Assembly (NCBI GenBank): GCA_907163345.1
Contig: CAJQUN010000511.1
Location: forward strand, 1 to 64,000
DNA from: Haberlea rhodopensis
Lineage: Eukaryota; Streptophyta; Magnoliopsida; Lamiales; Gesneriaceae
Length of the DNA stretch: 64,000 bases
Reading direction: 5' to 3'
Part shown: piece by piece, positions 31,994-43,370 of the stretch
How the letters are laid out: every line of letters starts with the position of its first letter
Position numbering within the stretch: the stretch's first letter is position 1
The notes under the pieces: generated by a model
Databases searched by the model: none
Told to the model about the DNA's origin: nothing
What the model saw: the letters and a program-made list of their open reading frames with translations, nothing else
Position numbers and translations under genes: made by a program

Positions 31994-33330
31994 ATCCACC
32001 ACTTGCCCAAAAGCCAACATGAGCACTAAACTCATAATCCAAGTAGGTCAATCCAATTGAATAACTTGATGTACAAATGACGTACATAATTATGAGATAA
32101 ATATATCGTACTTTTTTAATTTAGAACTTTCTATAGATGGAACCTTTCCAAACATAGAAACTCCACTAAAGTGAGGAGCTTTCAAAAATTAAATTCATAT
32201 CTTGAATATCAATCACACAATCTTGAGCACTTAACATTTAAGTCTCAATTCTCATCTATAGATCGGCGGCCAGTTGATTGTGACCCAGCGAGGCTCAAGT
32301 GTATCATAGCAGTAGGATCACAACCTTCTGTGATTTTAGAAATCTAACAACTTCTTGGGCTTACCCTGAATGCCCCATTGTCAACTAAACTCCTTTAATA
32401 GACAATGACCGAAATATAATTCTAGCAACAACTTACCGATCGTGGGTAGCGCCTAGCATCTGCGCTTCACAAAGACCTAGATACAAATGACTAGCAGTGT
32501 ACGAGAACCTGTCAGTCATAGTTATCGTACAGTACATTCCTTTCACTCAATATGTCCCGGTTGAATCAAGGGCATTGGTTGATCGAGACCCTTTATGATT
32601 TCAATAACTCTGTATTTGTTTCACGTTATATGATTCATTGTGTGTATATGAAAAAACTCCTTTTTCACAAGCACTACCCACTCTGGCCAGAGATTCCTCG
32701 AATCATATATAGAAAAACACATAGGACATCCTGGTTCATCAAGACCAGTGGTGAATCCCCAACGACAATCATAGGTCTCTGACAGCATCACCGAATACCC
32801 AAAATAACAACTTTATGACCCGCATGTGGTCAGTCATTAAATCAAAGTACACAACTATCTATCAAGACCTCAATGAAGCCTCGGGTCATGAGGAGTAATG
32901 GTGCACAACTATGACTAGGAATTCTATACTCGTCAAATGGTAACCACTTATAGAATTCTGAGTAGGGTCATTCAGTGAACTCATTCCTAATGAGCACATA
33001 TTCATGTGTGCTGACTTCTCCAAGCCAACGCCGATGAAACGTGGCGCACTACAGTAGACACATCATGAATATCAGTCTCTAACGAGCATATATCGATATC
33101 CCATTCTTTAAGGCTCATCGACCAGGAACATTTAGAAATCGCAGTCGAGAATGTATTTCATGGTCACCATCATATGCGTAACCACATTCTATGGACTATA
33201 GCAATCTCAAGGACTTCATCAATGCATCAAGATGCATGGGTAAACAGATGAAGAAGTGCCATATTAATATTCAAACAAAGTTTGTCATAATAAGATTACA
33301 AGTACAATCAATCAACTATTGATTTACTTA
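31994..33330 (-). other. Element F 3' non-coding region
   Basis: About 1.3 kb without a coding frame lies between the LTR and the RNase H remnant. This is longer than in copia-1 or copia-2. Confidence 0.6.
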
Positions 33331-35879
33331 ATCATGTATGATAACAATATCTTTCACTTTCCCAAAGCCAACTACTCATGTGTCTCAAGACCATCTTCCC
33401 AAGATGTCTGACAGACACCAATCGTTGTAAATGCTTTGTCAGTGGATTCACTATATTTTTCTGTTGAAGCGATTCTCTCGATAATAATGTCGCGTCTACC
33501 ATTTCTCTCATTAGATGGTATTTTCTCAATATATGTTTGGATACTGATGAGATCTTGGCTATTCATAATAGCTCAACTATTGTCAAAGTACCAGTGACTG
33601 TGTCAAATGCACTAGAAATTACACCCAACTCTTGAATAAAATTTCATATCCAAACTGCCTCTTTGCTGCATCGTATGCTGCAATGTATTCAGCTTCAGTG
33701 GTGGAATCCGATGTGGTGTCTTGTTTGGAACGTTTCCAAGAAACAACATCATCCTTAAGCTTAAATACAAATCCAAACATCGATTTGGTATCATCTACAT
33801 CCGACTGAAAACCAGCATCAGCTTAGCCTTCAACTTTTATTTCTCCACTTACAGATCCAAAAACAATGAGCATATCCTAAGTTCTTCATAAGTACATGAG
33901 GATTATTTTCACAGTTTTCCAGTGACTTCACTGGGATCTGTTTGATATCTGCTCATTACTCTAAGAACGTACATCAGGCCAAGTACATAACATAGCATAC
34001 ATTATGCTATTAAAAAATCGAAACATAAGGTACAAATGTCATCTTTTCACTCTCCTCATCAATTTTAAGACCCATTGACTCGAGAGATGAATACTATGAC
34101 ATATTATGAAGTAACTCATTTTTCGACTATTATATGCTAAACCCTTTTAGCACATTGTTTATGTATGTAGATTGAGAGATCTCAAGTATCCTTTAGATCT
34201 ATCCCTATAAATCCTTACGCCTAGCACGTATGATGCTTCTCCCAAATCTTTCACACCGGTGATATGTAGATAACCATGCTTTAATCGATTAATCCAACAT
34301 CATTCACAATGAGCATGATATCATCGACTTAAAGCATCACAAATATAACAATGCTCCCAATAACCCTTTTGCACACACATATCACTTCCGGATTTTTAAC
34401 AAAACCAAACACTTTGATGATGTTATCAAAACGGAAGTTCAAACTTCGGGTGCCTACTTAGGCCCTTAAATGGACCTCTGGAGTTTGCAAACCTTTTGCT
34501 CACTCCCAATGGTTGTGAAGCCCTATGTCTGCCTTGTATAAAAGTCTTCAAATCCATCTGTTATATCTCATTAGTCATAATATGAAGATATAGCTAATAA
34601 AATTTGAATATACTTTAGCATCATAACCGATGAAAATTTTCTCACAAACAACTCTTTGCCTATGAGAATAACTGTTTCTCACCAGTCAAGCTTTGAGTGA
34701 CCTTCCCATCCACTCCAAGCTTTCACTTGTAGATCCATTTGCAGCCAATGAGAACAATTCCCAAAGAGGATCTACTAAGGTCCATACCTTATTAGAGTAC
34801 ATGAAGTCTATGTCAAAATTCACAGCATTTCGCCAATATCCCAAAACGATGTCCAACATCGTCTCCTTGAAAGTCCTAGGATCACATCCATGGTCAAACC
34901 ATTTTGACTACTTTTTAGGAGTAAATTCAATTTATCAGGAGTTCTTGAAACTTTTTCAAATCTCCTTGGTGTGTGTAAATCAAAGGTTGTGATTGACTCA
35001 ATTAATTTCACCGTTTTCACTTTTCTAGTGGTTTGTGGTTCTTGAACCCTTTCAAGTTATATTGTTTTGTCATCCTTTCTAATAGAAACATTTTCTCTAG
35101 AATGATTGCACTTGTAAAACACACTTTACCTGCAAATATAAATTTCCACAAAATCACATAAGATGGATCAACTATCCAACTCATCTCCCAGTGGTTGCTT
35201 CACATAAGCAGAACAATCTCAAATAAAAATTTGGATTATTTTTCAGTCCATATCGTATATGGAGTTTTGGTCACTGCATTGGTATGAATTATGTCCAACA
35301 AATATGTAACTTTAGAGAGTTACTCAGAGAGAATTACATTCTCTTTAAGATAACTCAACATCATCTTGCACTAACATTTAGTGCTCTGCATACGTCCATA
35401 TGAATTAAATTCAATGGACATTCAACACATGCTAAAGATATGTGGGATTTAAGTTATCATTCCTTTTATATTCTTTGAACATAATCATATTAATCGTTCA
35501 TAAGTTCCTCATATTCAATAAAACATGCATTCTTAAAAATACTGCAAATCATATTTGCAAATTTAAAAGAATACCATTCTCTATCAAAATAGGAACAATG
35601 TTCATGATTAAATCTAACAAATAAATAATTGCTCAAACCAGTTCCTAACCAGTTCAAGATTTTATGTTAAATAAATGTTTCAAACTGCCTTTACAACAAC
35701 TCTTGCTACAATGCTTAGTTTCAGGTATGTGTCACCTTCCTAGGGCTCTCCACTTCTTCTCACCACATGCAACTCTTTGCAAAGATGCGAGCACAACAGG
35801 CATCATATATCAAAGAAGTAGAACCAATAGAAACATTTAATTTTAATATAAAACATACCCTTTCTAGAACGCTTCTAGT
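33331..35879 (-). pseudogene. Element F pol remnant
   Basis: RNase H wording STTEAEYIAAYDA is readable near 33706-33665. The RT catalytic site near 34331-34315 reads L-stop-V-D-D, so the Tyr codon of YVDD is now a stop. Integrase C-terminal wording with TKTPYTIW lies near 35270. Frames are interrupted throughout. Confidence 0.75.
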
Positions 35880-36620
35880 CTAGATATTCCTTACAATTTT
35901 GCGCCAGTGACCAGCAGTGAAAACATAGAGGCCTCTCCTTTCTTAGTGCTTTATATCCTTTTTCGTCTTTTGAGGTTGGGAACCATTTCCCTTCCTCTAC
36001 TTTATCCTTGAATCATTCCCACCAATTGTAGAAGATTCAACAAGAAGAACATGTTTCTCCTTTTGAATCAAGGACTCATGAGTTTCCAATATTTTGACTA
36101 TAGGATCAAATCTACAGTCAATTAATGAGGTAGTGTCACATTCAAATTTTCCAATTTCTCAACAAGAGATATTTTTCTTACACCATGCCCATAGACCGAA
36201 GGCCCATCTCGCATGTGAAATGAAAATAGCTCTTTTGAAATCGTGAGTCTCAATAATCGCGTTCGTTCACCAAACAACATTTGTAGATGTTGGAAAATAT
36301 CAGCAATGTGAACGAGTTTCTCATATCTGTGTTGAAACTCATTGGTGACATTGATGCCAACATATAGCACCTAGCCGAGAGATCATCGTCCCACCACTTC
36401 TCAAGTGTAGCGATCTCTTCATGAGATGAACGGGGAGACACTTCAACAGGAGGCCCCGCCAAGGGTATATAACAACCTTTTAGAAGCAGGCACTATTTTA
36501 AAATTAATAGTCAATCAGAATAATTTGGTGCGGTTACTTTGTTTGTATCGAGAATTGATGCAATCGGATTCACGGCAATCACAATACTGAGAATAAATAG
36601 AAAATACATGCAAACCGTTT
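35880..36620 (-). pseudogene. Element F gag remnant
   Basis: Readable pieces are ILDTNKVTAPNYSD near 36555-36515, HEEIATLEKWWDDDLSARCYMLASMS at 36440-36360, then LFGERTRLLR and GHGVRKISLVEKLENL at 36285-36140. A decayed zinc knuckle (CFHC...NCKEYL) near 35930-35890 has lost its His. Several frameshifts are present. Confidence 0.75.
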
Positions 36621-36887
36621 GATTATTAATTAATTCAAAAACTATGGACTTTAGTTATTGAATGCTCCCACTAAATTATTCGAATTCATCACCCTCGATA
36701 GGGTTGATTATTACACGTATTTAGGTCTTGATTTGTATATATATTCTGTAAATTCCGTGAAGATGTTATGCTTTTTGGTATGTATTTGCTTGTTTCAGGA
36801 ATTTAGGTGGAATATGGAAGAATTGAGCTACAAAGAAGAAAACGGATCAAATCAAGCCAATAAATGAAGATTTTGATTTCTGGAAAT

Positions 36888-37116
36888 CTCGATCGATTGG
36901 AACAAGCTGCTCGATCGATCGAGCGAGGCAGAGGTTCTGGCCAACAACGAATTTGAATTCTCGATCGATCGACACTAACATAGAGTTGAAAAGAAATTGA
37001 GAAGAAATCTCGATCGATCGGAACATCCTTCTCGATCGATCAAGAGAGGTAGAGAAGTTAAGACTCGGACGCTGAAGGCGCTCGATCGATCGAGACGTAA
37101 GGCTCGATCGATCGAG
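36888..37116 (+). promoter_or_regulatory. Paired CGATCGATCG palindromes in B 5' LTR
   Basis: Pairs lie at 36888/36910, 37009/37031 and 37081/37103, each with an 8-bp spacer (22 bp centre to centre). A single unit sits near 36960, where the 3' LTR has a full pair. The array ends ~75 bp before TATAAATA at 37191-37198. Confidence 0.88.
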
Positions 37117-37190
37117 ACACAGATTTTTCTGAAAATAAAACTCTTGATTTGGTCTGATTTTATGGAAACAATTCCATATCTCCCCTCCTC

Positions 37191-37198
37191 TATAAATA
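37191..37198 (+). promoter_or_regulatory. TATA box of element B 5' LTR
   Basis: TATAAATA lies in CCTCTATAAATAATG. The 3' LTR copy is at 50914-50921. Confidence 0.75.
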
Positions 37199-38203
37199 AT
37201 GAAAATAGGCACGAAAATTTGACCCTATATTCTGAAGAATAATCAGACCTAAATTATTCTTAGCCGCCTTTCATCCTCCCGGAACAAGAGAAGGTCGAAG
37301 AATCCTTTGAAGTGCAAGGAAGGAAGCGAGAGAAGAAAGATCGTTCAACGCACGGAGTCCTCCTATGTTTATCGTATTTCTAAACTCTAGATTAATTTGA
37401 TTTTCATATTTAGTTGATGTTTTTGAGGTTGAGAAACGATTGAACATCTATTTGAATTTGATTTGAATTTAATCTGGTTTATTCTATCAATTTTAAGTGA
37501 TTTTGTGTTTGAATCTTTGATTTGGTTGTGTTTAAGTGAATCAATATCTTTTGTTCATGAATTATATGATCCATACTATCAAAGCCTAGCTACCTTTGAT
37601 TGAACTTGTGAATTGCATTTGAGATCGAGAGATAAAATTGTAATACGCTCAAATAATTCATGTTGTATGTTTAAGATTTAGATAGAGAGATTAAATCACA
37701 TACGTGGTCACTTTAAATTGAACGATTTAAAGAATAACGGTTTTCATAGAGATTTATTCAGTAGTAAATTGGTATTAGTGAACGAGAGTTACTTATGTCA
37801 ATTTATTGCTAGTTTCAATACAGCTCGAGAGAGTGTATTGATTATTTTCGGAAACCCGTCACCTTAAGAATTGATTGTTAAGAAGTTGTTTTAACAAACC
37901 AATCATTGACGACACACAATTGAACAAACATCTTGATAGATTTCTTGAGCGGAATTCCTTCGTATCTTCAAAGGAATTGTGTTAGTTTTGAGTTTTTAAT
38001 TCTTTAGTTTAATTCGTTAATTAATCATCTTTTTCATAGGTTAAATATAATTTAACTAATTTTATTTGGTACTTATACGTTAGTCCCTGTGGGTTCGACA
38101 ATCCGTACTTTTATATCATTATACTAAAACTTGACACCATGCACTTGCGGTAGAATCGTTACACTGAGAAATAATTGTTTAAAAAAATAAGCGATCATGT
38201 TTT

Positions 38204-38221
38204 TGGCGCCGTTGCCGGGGA
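38204..38221 (+). other. Primer binding site of B, tRNA-Asp type
   Basis: TGGCGCCGTTGCCGGGGA, identical to the site of element A, lies six bases after the LTR. Confidence 0.88.
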
Positions 38222-38370
38222 CTAATCTGTATAATATCATACAAAATTAGTTAATTGTAATTTAGCCATTAATTTTTGTTTTTGTTTTGATTTGTCACTT
38301 TTGCCGTCAAATTTACTACAGTCACATCTTCTCCTTTTGGAATTTTTACAGGTAGTTATTGTCGTGGTGC

Positions 38371-39637
38371 ATGCTAAGGAGTAGCAACCCCACACTCGAG
38401 CCAATTGACCCAGAAATCGAGCGTACTTGTCTACCAAGAATTAAAGAAGCTCGAGCAATGGCTGAACATAATCAAGAAGGAGGCGCTAACAATGAAGCAT
38501 TGAATCACAGATCGATGATGGATTATGCTCAACCGGCTTTTCATGGATCACTGTCCAGCATTACAAGGCCAACCATTCAAGCAAACAACTTTGAAATAAA
38601 GCCGGCGATAATACAGATGATCCAACATTCAGTGATGTTTGGAGGAGTAGCCACTGATGATCCGAACGCTCACATCTCCAACTTCTTGGAGATCTGTGAC
38701 ACATTTAAACATAATGGTGTTTCTGACGACGCCATCAGGTTAAGGTTATTTCCTTTCTCACTAAAGGATAAAGCTAAAGCGTGGTTGAACTCTTTACCTG
38801 CAGGATCAATAACAACTTGGGAGGGGATGACACAAGCATTTCTGTCCAAATACGTCCCTCCTTCCAAGATCGCAAAGATGAGGAACGATATCACCACATT
38901 CGGGCAATACGAGGAGATGCCCACACCATGGACTTCCTATATGGCTTCAGGTACAAACTTTTTACAACGGTTTGTTTTCATCTAACCGTTCTATGATAGA
39001 TGCAGTCTCAGGAGGTTCCATAATGCGCAAAACACCGGAAGCAGCATCTGAACTCTTAGAAGAGATGGCTTCTAACAGCTATCAATGGCAATCGGAGAGG
39101 AATGTGCCAAAGAAACCGGCTGGAGTTCATCAAGTTGACGACATCACTGCTCTTTCGGCACAGTTGGATGCGCTGAACAAGAAGATAGATGGCATGAGTA
39201 TGACAACAATGCAGGCTCAAGTTATCACTTGTTAGCTATGTGGAAGCAATCATCCGAGCACTGAGTGCCAGGCAGGTAACACATTCATACAATCTAACGA
39301 GTCTGTGAATTATGTAGGGAACAGGTAGCCCAACAACCCATACTCCAACACGTACAACCTAGGGTGGAGAAATCATCCGAACTTGCAATGGTCCAACCAA
39401 AACAATGTGTTGAACCCACAACAACAACCGGGAAGTACACCGAAGCCGAGCATGGAACAACTCTTGACCAAGTTAATTTCATTGACTGAAACAAGGATGC
39501 AAAATCAGGATGCATCTATTAAGAACTTGGAGGTTCAAGTGGGGCAACTAGCAGCCATAATTCATGGACGAGCTCAGGAGACACTACCTACTGATACGGT
39601 AAAGAACCCAAAGGAACAAGCAAAAATGGATCACTGA
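38371..39637 (+). pseudogene. Element B gag, deleted and interrupted
   Basis: The start at 38371 matches A's start codon context (GTGCATGCT). It is very similar to A Gag through TTFGQ at ~38910, then a net 47-bp loss removes the part before CPHH and shifts the frame. Sequence resumes at 38972 and runs to a TAG at 39235 inside the zinc knuckle (C-stop-LCGSNHPSTEC). The last part, 39383-39637, ends KNPKEQAKMDH. Confidence 0.88.
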
Positions 39638-40530
39638 GACGAAGGTGACAGTCCAGCTTGGGACTATAAATTAAGAACTTTCCTCTATCCCTTGTTTGTT
39701 TTTCAATTTTTAGTCTAATTGTTTTTGTTTTTATTTTGGTTATTTTTAGAACCTAACTCCGTGCGTTAATTTTCAAATGCAGAACAAATGGAATGAGTCC
39801 AACTGATGGGGCGAATCGACCATTGAAATTTTTTTTTTGAAAAAAAATTTGGTCTGGAAGGGTCGATCGATCGGAGACATAATCTCGATCGATCGACCAA
39901 GAGTTGCAAAAATAAATATTTTTTTCTGGAGTCGCCGATCGATCAAGTAACTCGTCTCGATCGATCGAGGAAGGTTTTAAAATGAGGAGAAAATGTTATG
40001 TCTCGCTCGATCGATCGAGCAGCATCTCTCGATCGATCGAGCGAGAGATAATTTGGTTTTTAAAACTCGATTTCATCAGAAAACAGACACAATTTTCCAA
40101 ATCCTACACAGAAAAATCGCCTCTTTTTAAACTAATTCCCAAATTTCTCCTTCTAATCTTCCAATACACTCACAAATCTTGCAATTTAAGCTTCCACGCT
40201 TCATCTAATCATAGTTTTTGCTACAGATTTGAAGATTTACAACTGGAATTTGGAGATTGCATCAACAAGGAGGAATTCAAGCACAGTCCAAACCACCACC
40301 TAGATTTACTTGGTACCTACTTTCAATTCTTATATATATCCAGGATTTACGGATTATTTGTGTTTGGATATATAAGGTTGGCGTTTAGGGTGATTTTGGA
40401 AATTAAGTAGTTGAATTGTGGGAAAGTGAAAGTTTGGTTGGTAAGATTTGTATATTCTTGTTGTGGTTTGTGATATTGATGATTGTTGTTTCGGTTGGGA
40501 GTGACAAAGTAAGATTTGTTAATTGATCAA
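39638..40530 (+). other. Spacer between gag and ORF2 of element B
   Basis: It corresponds to 21195-22052 of A. It contains three palindrome pairs at 39862-40041 and pyrimidine-rich acceptor-like stretches. No supported gene. Confidence 0.6.
39862..40041 (+). promoter_or_regulatory. Three palindrome pairs upstream of B ORF2
   Basis: Pairs lie at 39862/39884, 39934/39956 and 40006/40028, all with 8-bp spacers and a 72-bp pair-to-pair period. In the first, flanking GG and CC complement across the pair. Confidence 0.8.
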
Positions 40531-41728
40531 ATGGCGCCAAAGAGAAAGCAAAAGCAAGTCGAAGCCACTACTTCGGCTGCCGATTATGATGAGAAGCGCT
40601 TTGTGAATTCCGTCGCGGCGGAATTGTACCCTAGCTATCATCGCATACCCCTCAGTCGCGAAAGGGGAATGAGTTTGGATAAGCTTGAATGCCCGGTCAT
40701 TCAAGAAGCTAGGTGACCGGGGGTGGTTTGAATTCATCCAACACCCTATTGATGCGGTGGTCCCGGTAGTAAGGGAGTTTTATGCTAATTTGAGGACGGT
40801 CCACCCCAATTCAAGGGAGGTTGTATTTGTCCGGGGTCAGGATATTGAATATGATCGATTCAAGTTGAATGCAATTTTTAGGATGCCATCTATAAAGAAC
40901 AGTGATTACCAAGTGTTCAAAACAAGTCACATCAACTATGACGAGGTACTTTCTGTAATCGGTATAGAAGGGGTTGATTGGCAAAGAAATAGCAATGGAG
41001 AGCCTCAAGTGGTCCTGAAGAAATACCTTAAGCCAGAGGCACAAGCTTGGTTCTCTTTTATAGCCGCTCGGGTCATGCCATCGACCCACACTTCGGAGGT
41101 TACTAAGGAGAGAGCTGCCTTGGTATATGCCATACTTATAGGGCAATCGGTGGATTTGGGGCATATTATCAATGAACATATATGTGACATCGGTAGGAAT
41201 CCACCCACCTCTGCATTGCCTTTTCCTTCGACTATCACAAAGCTTTGCAAGAGAGGTGGAGTGAAGTGGGACACCGATGAGGAGCTCCTACCACCTAAAG
41301 GACCAATTGTGGTTGATGGGCCACCACCTCCTACAGGCCGACGAAGGGCCGAGCCACGACCCTCGAGCAGCAGACATGCTGGGGCATCATCCTCTTCTGC
41401 TGCAGAGCATACATCGATTACCTTGGACTCCCTTCATAGGGATCTCCAAGACCTCCGCCTGGAGCAGCAAGGCATCCACAACTTGCAACGGGAACTACAG
41501 TGGGGCCAAGCACAAATTAGTGAGCACCTGCAATACCAATGTGCATGGAATAACGCCTTGGCCCAAGGCTTCCCAAATATACAGTTCCCGCCTGAGCCGC
41601 AATTTTGACCATTCCCGCCATACCATCATCCACCGCCACCGGAATATCCGCCACACCCACCATACCAGCCTGAGGAGCCATATGATCCAGTACCACCTCC
41701 AGAGCATGATGAGGACGACGATCACTGA
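40531..41728 (+). pseudogene. Element B ORF2, one frameshift and one stop
   Basis: It starts MAPKRKQKQVEATTSA at 40531. The frame is lost near 40710 and restored from 40685 in the next frame (RGWFEFIQHPIDAVVPVVRE). The conserved domain, TGRRRAEPRPSS linker and helical stretch follow, then TGA at 41606-41608. The same frame continues through a Pro-rich tail to EHDEDDDH and TGA at 41726. It is homologous along its length to A ORF2. Function unknown. Confidence 0.88.
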
Positions 41729-41739
41729 CGATCGTCGTC
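41714..41739 (+). other. Hairpin enclosing the B ORF2 stop codon
   Basis: The stem GACGACGATC/GATCGTCGTC is identical to element A, with TGA in the loop. C is inserted nine bases further on. Confidence 0.75.
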
Positions 41740-41747
41740 GAGGTATG

Positions 41748-43370
41748 TGGTAGCGTTTATCGTGTACGCCCAAATTAACCCTCTCAAGTTAATAACAGTA
41801 ATGAATGTAGTAGCGTGAGTAGGGATCGATCCCACGAGGAAGGTTATATCTTTGTGTTAACTTATGCAAACTAAAATAAAAAGGGGTTTTTGAAATCAAT
41901 TGAATAATACTACTACTATGATGCAAAATTAAACTAGATGAATTAACTTATGAGAAAAGAGCGATTCTCGGTTTTCGGTTAACTTTACAATTGGCGTTTA
42001 CTATCTTGATCATCGATCTTCACATACGATTCAATTCTCATATGAATATTCATCGTGGACGTTTAATCCAATAATCAAAGTCCTATCTCACCTTAAGTTT
42101 AGTTAAGTAGCCCAAGCGTCTCTAGTTTAACCCTTATCAAACAATCAATCAAAATACAAGCGATTAAGATTTAAATCGATGATAGCATATGAACTAGTGA
42201 GATCGATGAAGCTAAACAACATAATCCAAGCGTCTATGTTTAATCTAGTCAATTGTTTTTCCTAAGAATTAACAAACTCACAAGCGGAATTTAATTAATC
42301 TTAGTTGCTTCGTAAATTAGAGGGATCAAACGATTCCGTATTTGATATCTAATTTAGCGTTAAATTGTATGAACGATAGCTAGGTGATCAATCCAACAAT
42401 CATGCATAACAATTATGAAAAATCAAATCAGAAAAACAATTGATACTCAAAGAAAATCAACAATCAAAACTTATCTCACAAGAATCGTAAACATCCAATG
42501 TATCGTTTTCCTAAACCGAGAATCACAAAAGTATTTAGCTACTCATAACTAGATTAAAAACAATCAAAATTAATCTAGAAAGCATCAAACTAATAGGAAA
42601 AGAAAAAGTTACTAAAAGGAAGCACGATTCCGGCTTGTCGATTCCGTCCTCGTTCGTCAAGCGTTCTTCACAAAAGTTGAAAGGAAAAAATCTCTAAAAT
42701 CTCAAAATTATTCTAAGGTATTAAATTCTTCTTAATATGAGGTAAAAATCGTGTATATGAGGTATGGAGGCTGATGGAGTAGGGTAAAATCCATGTGAGA
42801 AGGAAAGAAATCAAGTTTTTACACTTTCCAAAACTCTGCTGGCGTAGCTACGCCTGAAAGTGGCGTAAAGACGCCTGGTGACGTGTCACAAAAATGGCTT
42901 TCTACGTTTCTGGCGTAATTACGCCTCATAATGGCGTAGCTACGCCTGTCCATGCCGTAGCGTTGGCGTAATTACGCCTGTGAATGGCGTAATTACGCCT
43001 GTCCTCCATTTTTCTGGCGAGTTTCGTATTTTGGCCGTAACTTTCTCGTCCGAACTCCGAATTTGATGAATCAGCTGTCCACGCGAAGATAACTCAAAGT
43101 TCTACAACTTTTCTATGGACCACATTTCTAAAAGATGGCTGGAACATATAGAAAGTGGAGGAGAAAGGAGCAACATGTGTCTTGGATTCCGGTTTTTTCC
43201 TCTTTTCTTCAACTTTATTGCTTCTTTCATCATTTTAGCTTGATTTCTTCACATTTCCCTACATTTACACAAATATACGATTAGGTAGCATATGTATCAA
43301 TTTATCAATCAAAATATACCAAATCGTAGATAATTAAGAGCAATAGATGTGTCTATTTCTAGTCACATCA
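41748..43370 (-). repeat. 3' LTR of element C (1623 bp)
   Basis: In element sense it starts TGATGTGAC and ends GCTACCA. Palindrome pairs lie at 42841/42862, 42912/42933 and 42965/42986. The polypurine tract GGGGGTGTT is adjacent on the minus strand at 43371-43379. Confidence 0.95.
42841..42999 (-). promoter_or_regulatory. Paired GGCGTAATTACGCC/GGCGTAGCTACGCC palindromes in C LTR
   Basis: Three pairs of 14-bp units are present, each with a 7-bp spacer (TGAAAGT, TCATAAT, TGTGAAT), so centres are 21 bp apart, exactly as in A although the palindrome is unrelated. The second LTR has the array at 48538-48696, with two units altered by CG-to-TG/CA changes. A weak TATA-like CATATACAC on the minus strand near 42753-42761 lies ~80 bp downstream. 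Confidence 0.9.

Larger units (their letters stand above)
31688..36695 (-). mobile_element. Element F: decayed copia retrotransposon inserted in the DRM1-like gene (left part)
   Basis: The 3' LTR is at 31688-31993, then a ~1.3-kb non-coding stretch, RNase H, RT, integrase traces and gag, all on the minus strand with many stops. The element is split at 36696 by the B-D composite and resumes at 61182. Its 5' LTR was not found and is probably beyond the window. Confidence 0.82.
36696..38197 (+). repeat. 5' LTR of element B (1502 bp)
   Basis: It starts CGATAGGG (first base changed from T) and ends AAGCGATCA. It matches 50397-51345 over its first ~940 bp and is more distantly related to the A and D LTRs. 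Confidence 0.9.

Noticed and set aside
36480..36695. 5' LTR of copia F
   Set aside because: It shows gag N-terminal wording on the minus strand and no match to the LTR at 31688-31993.
42053..43300. C LTR body as a host promoter or gene
   Set aside because: An almost identical copy at 47446-49066 and the GTATG target duplication show that it is an LTR.
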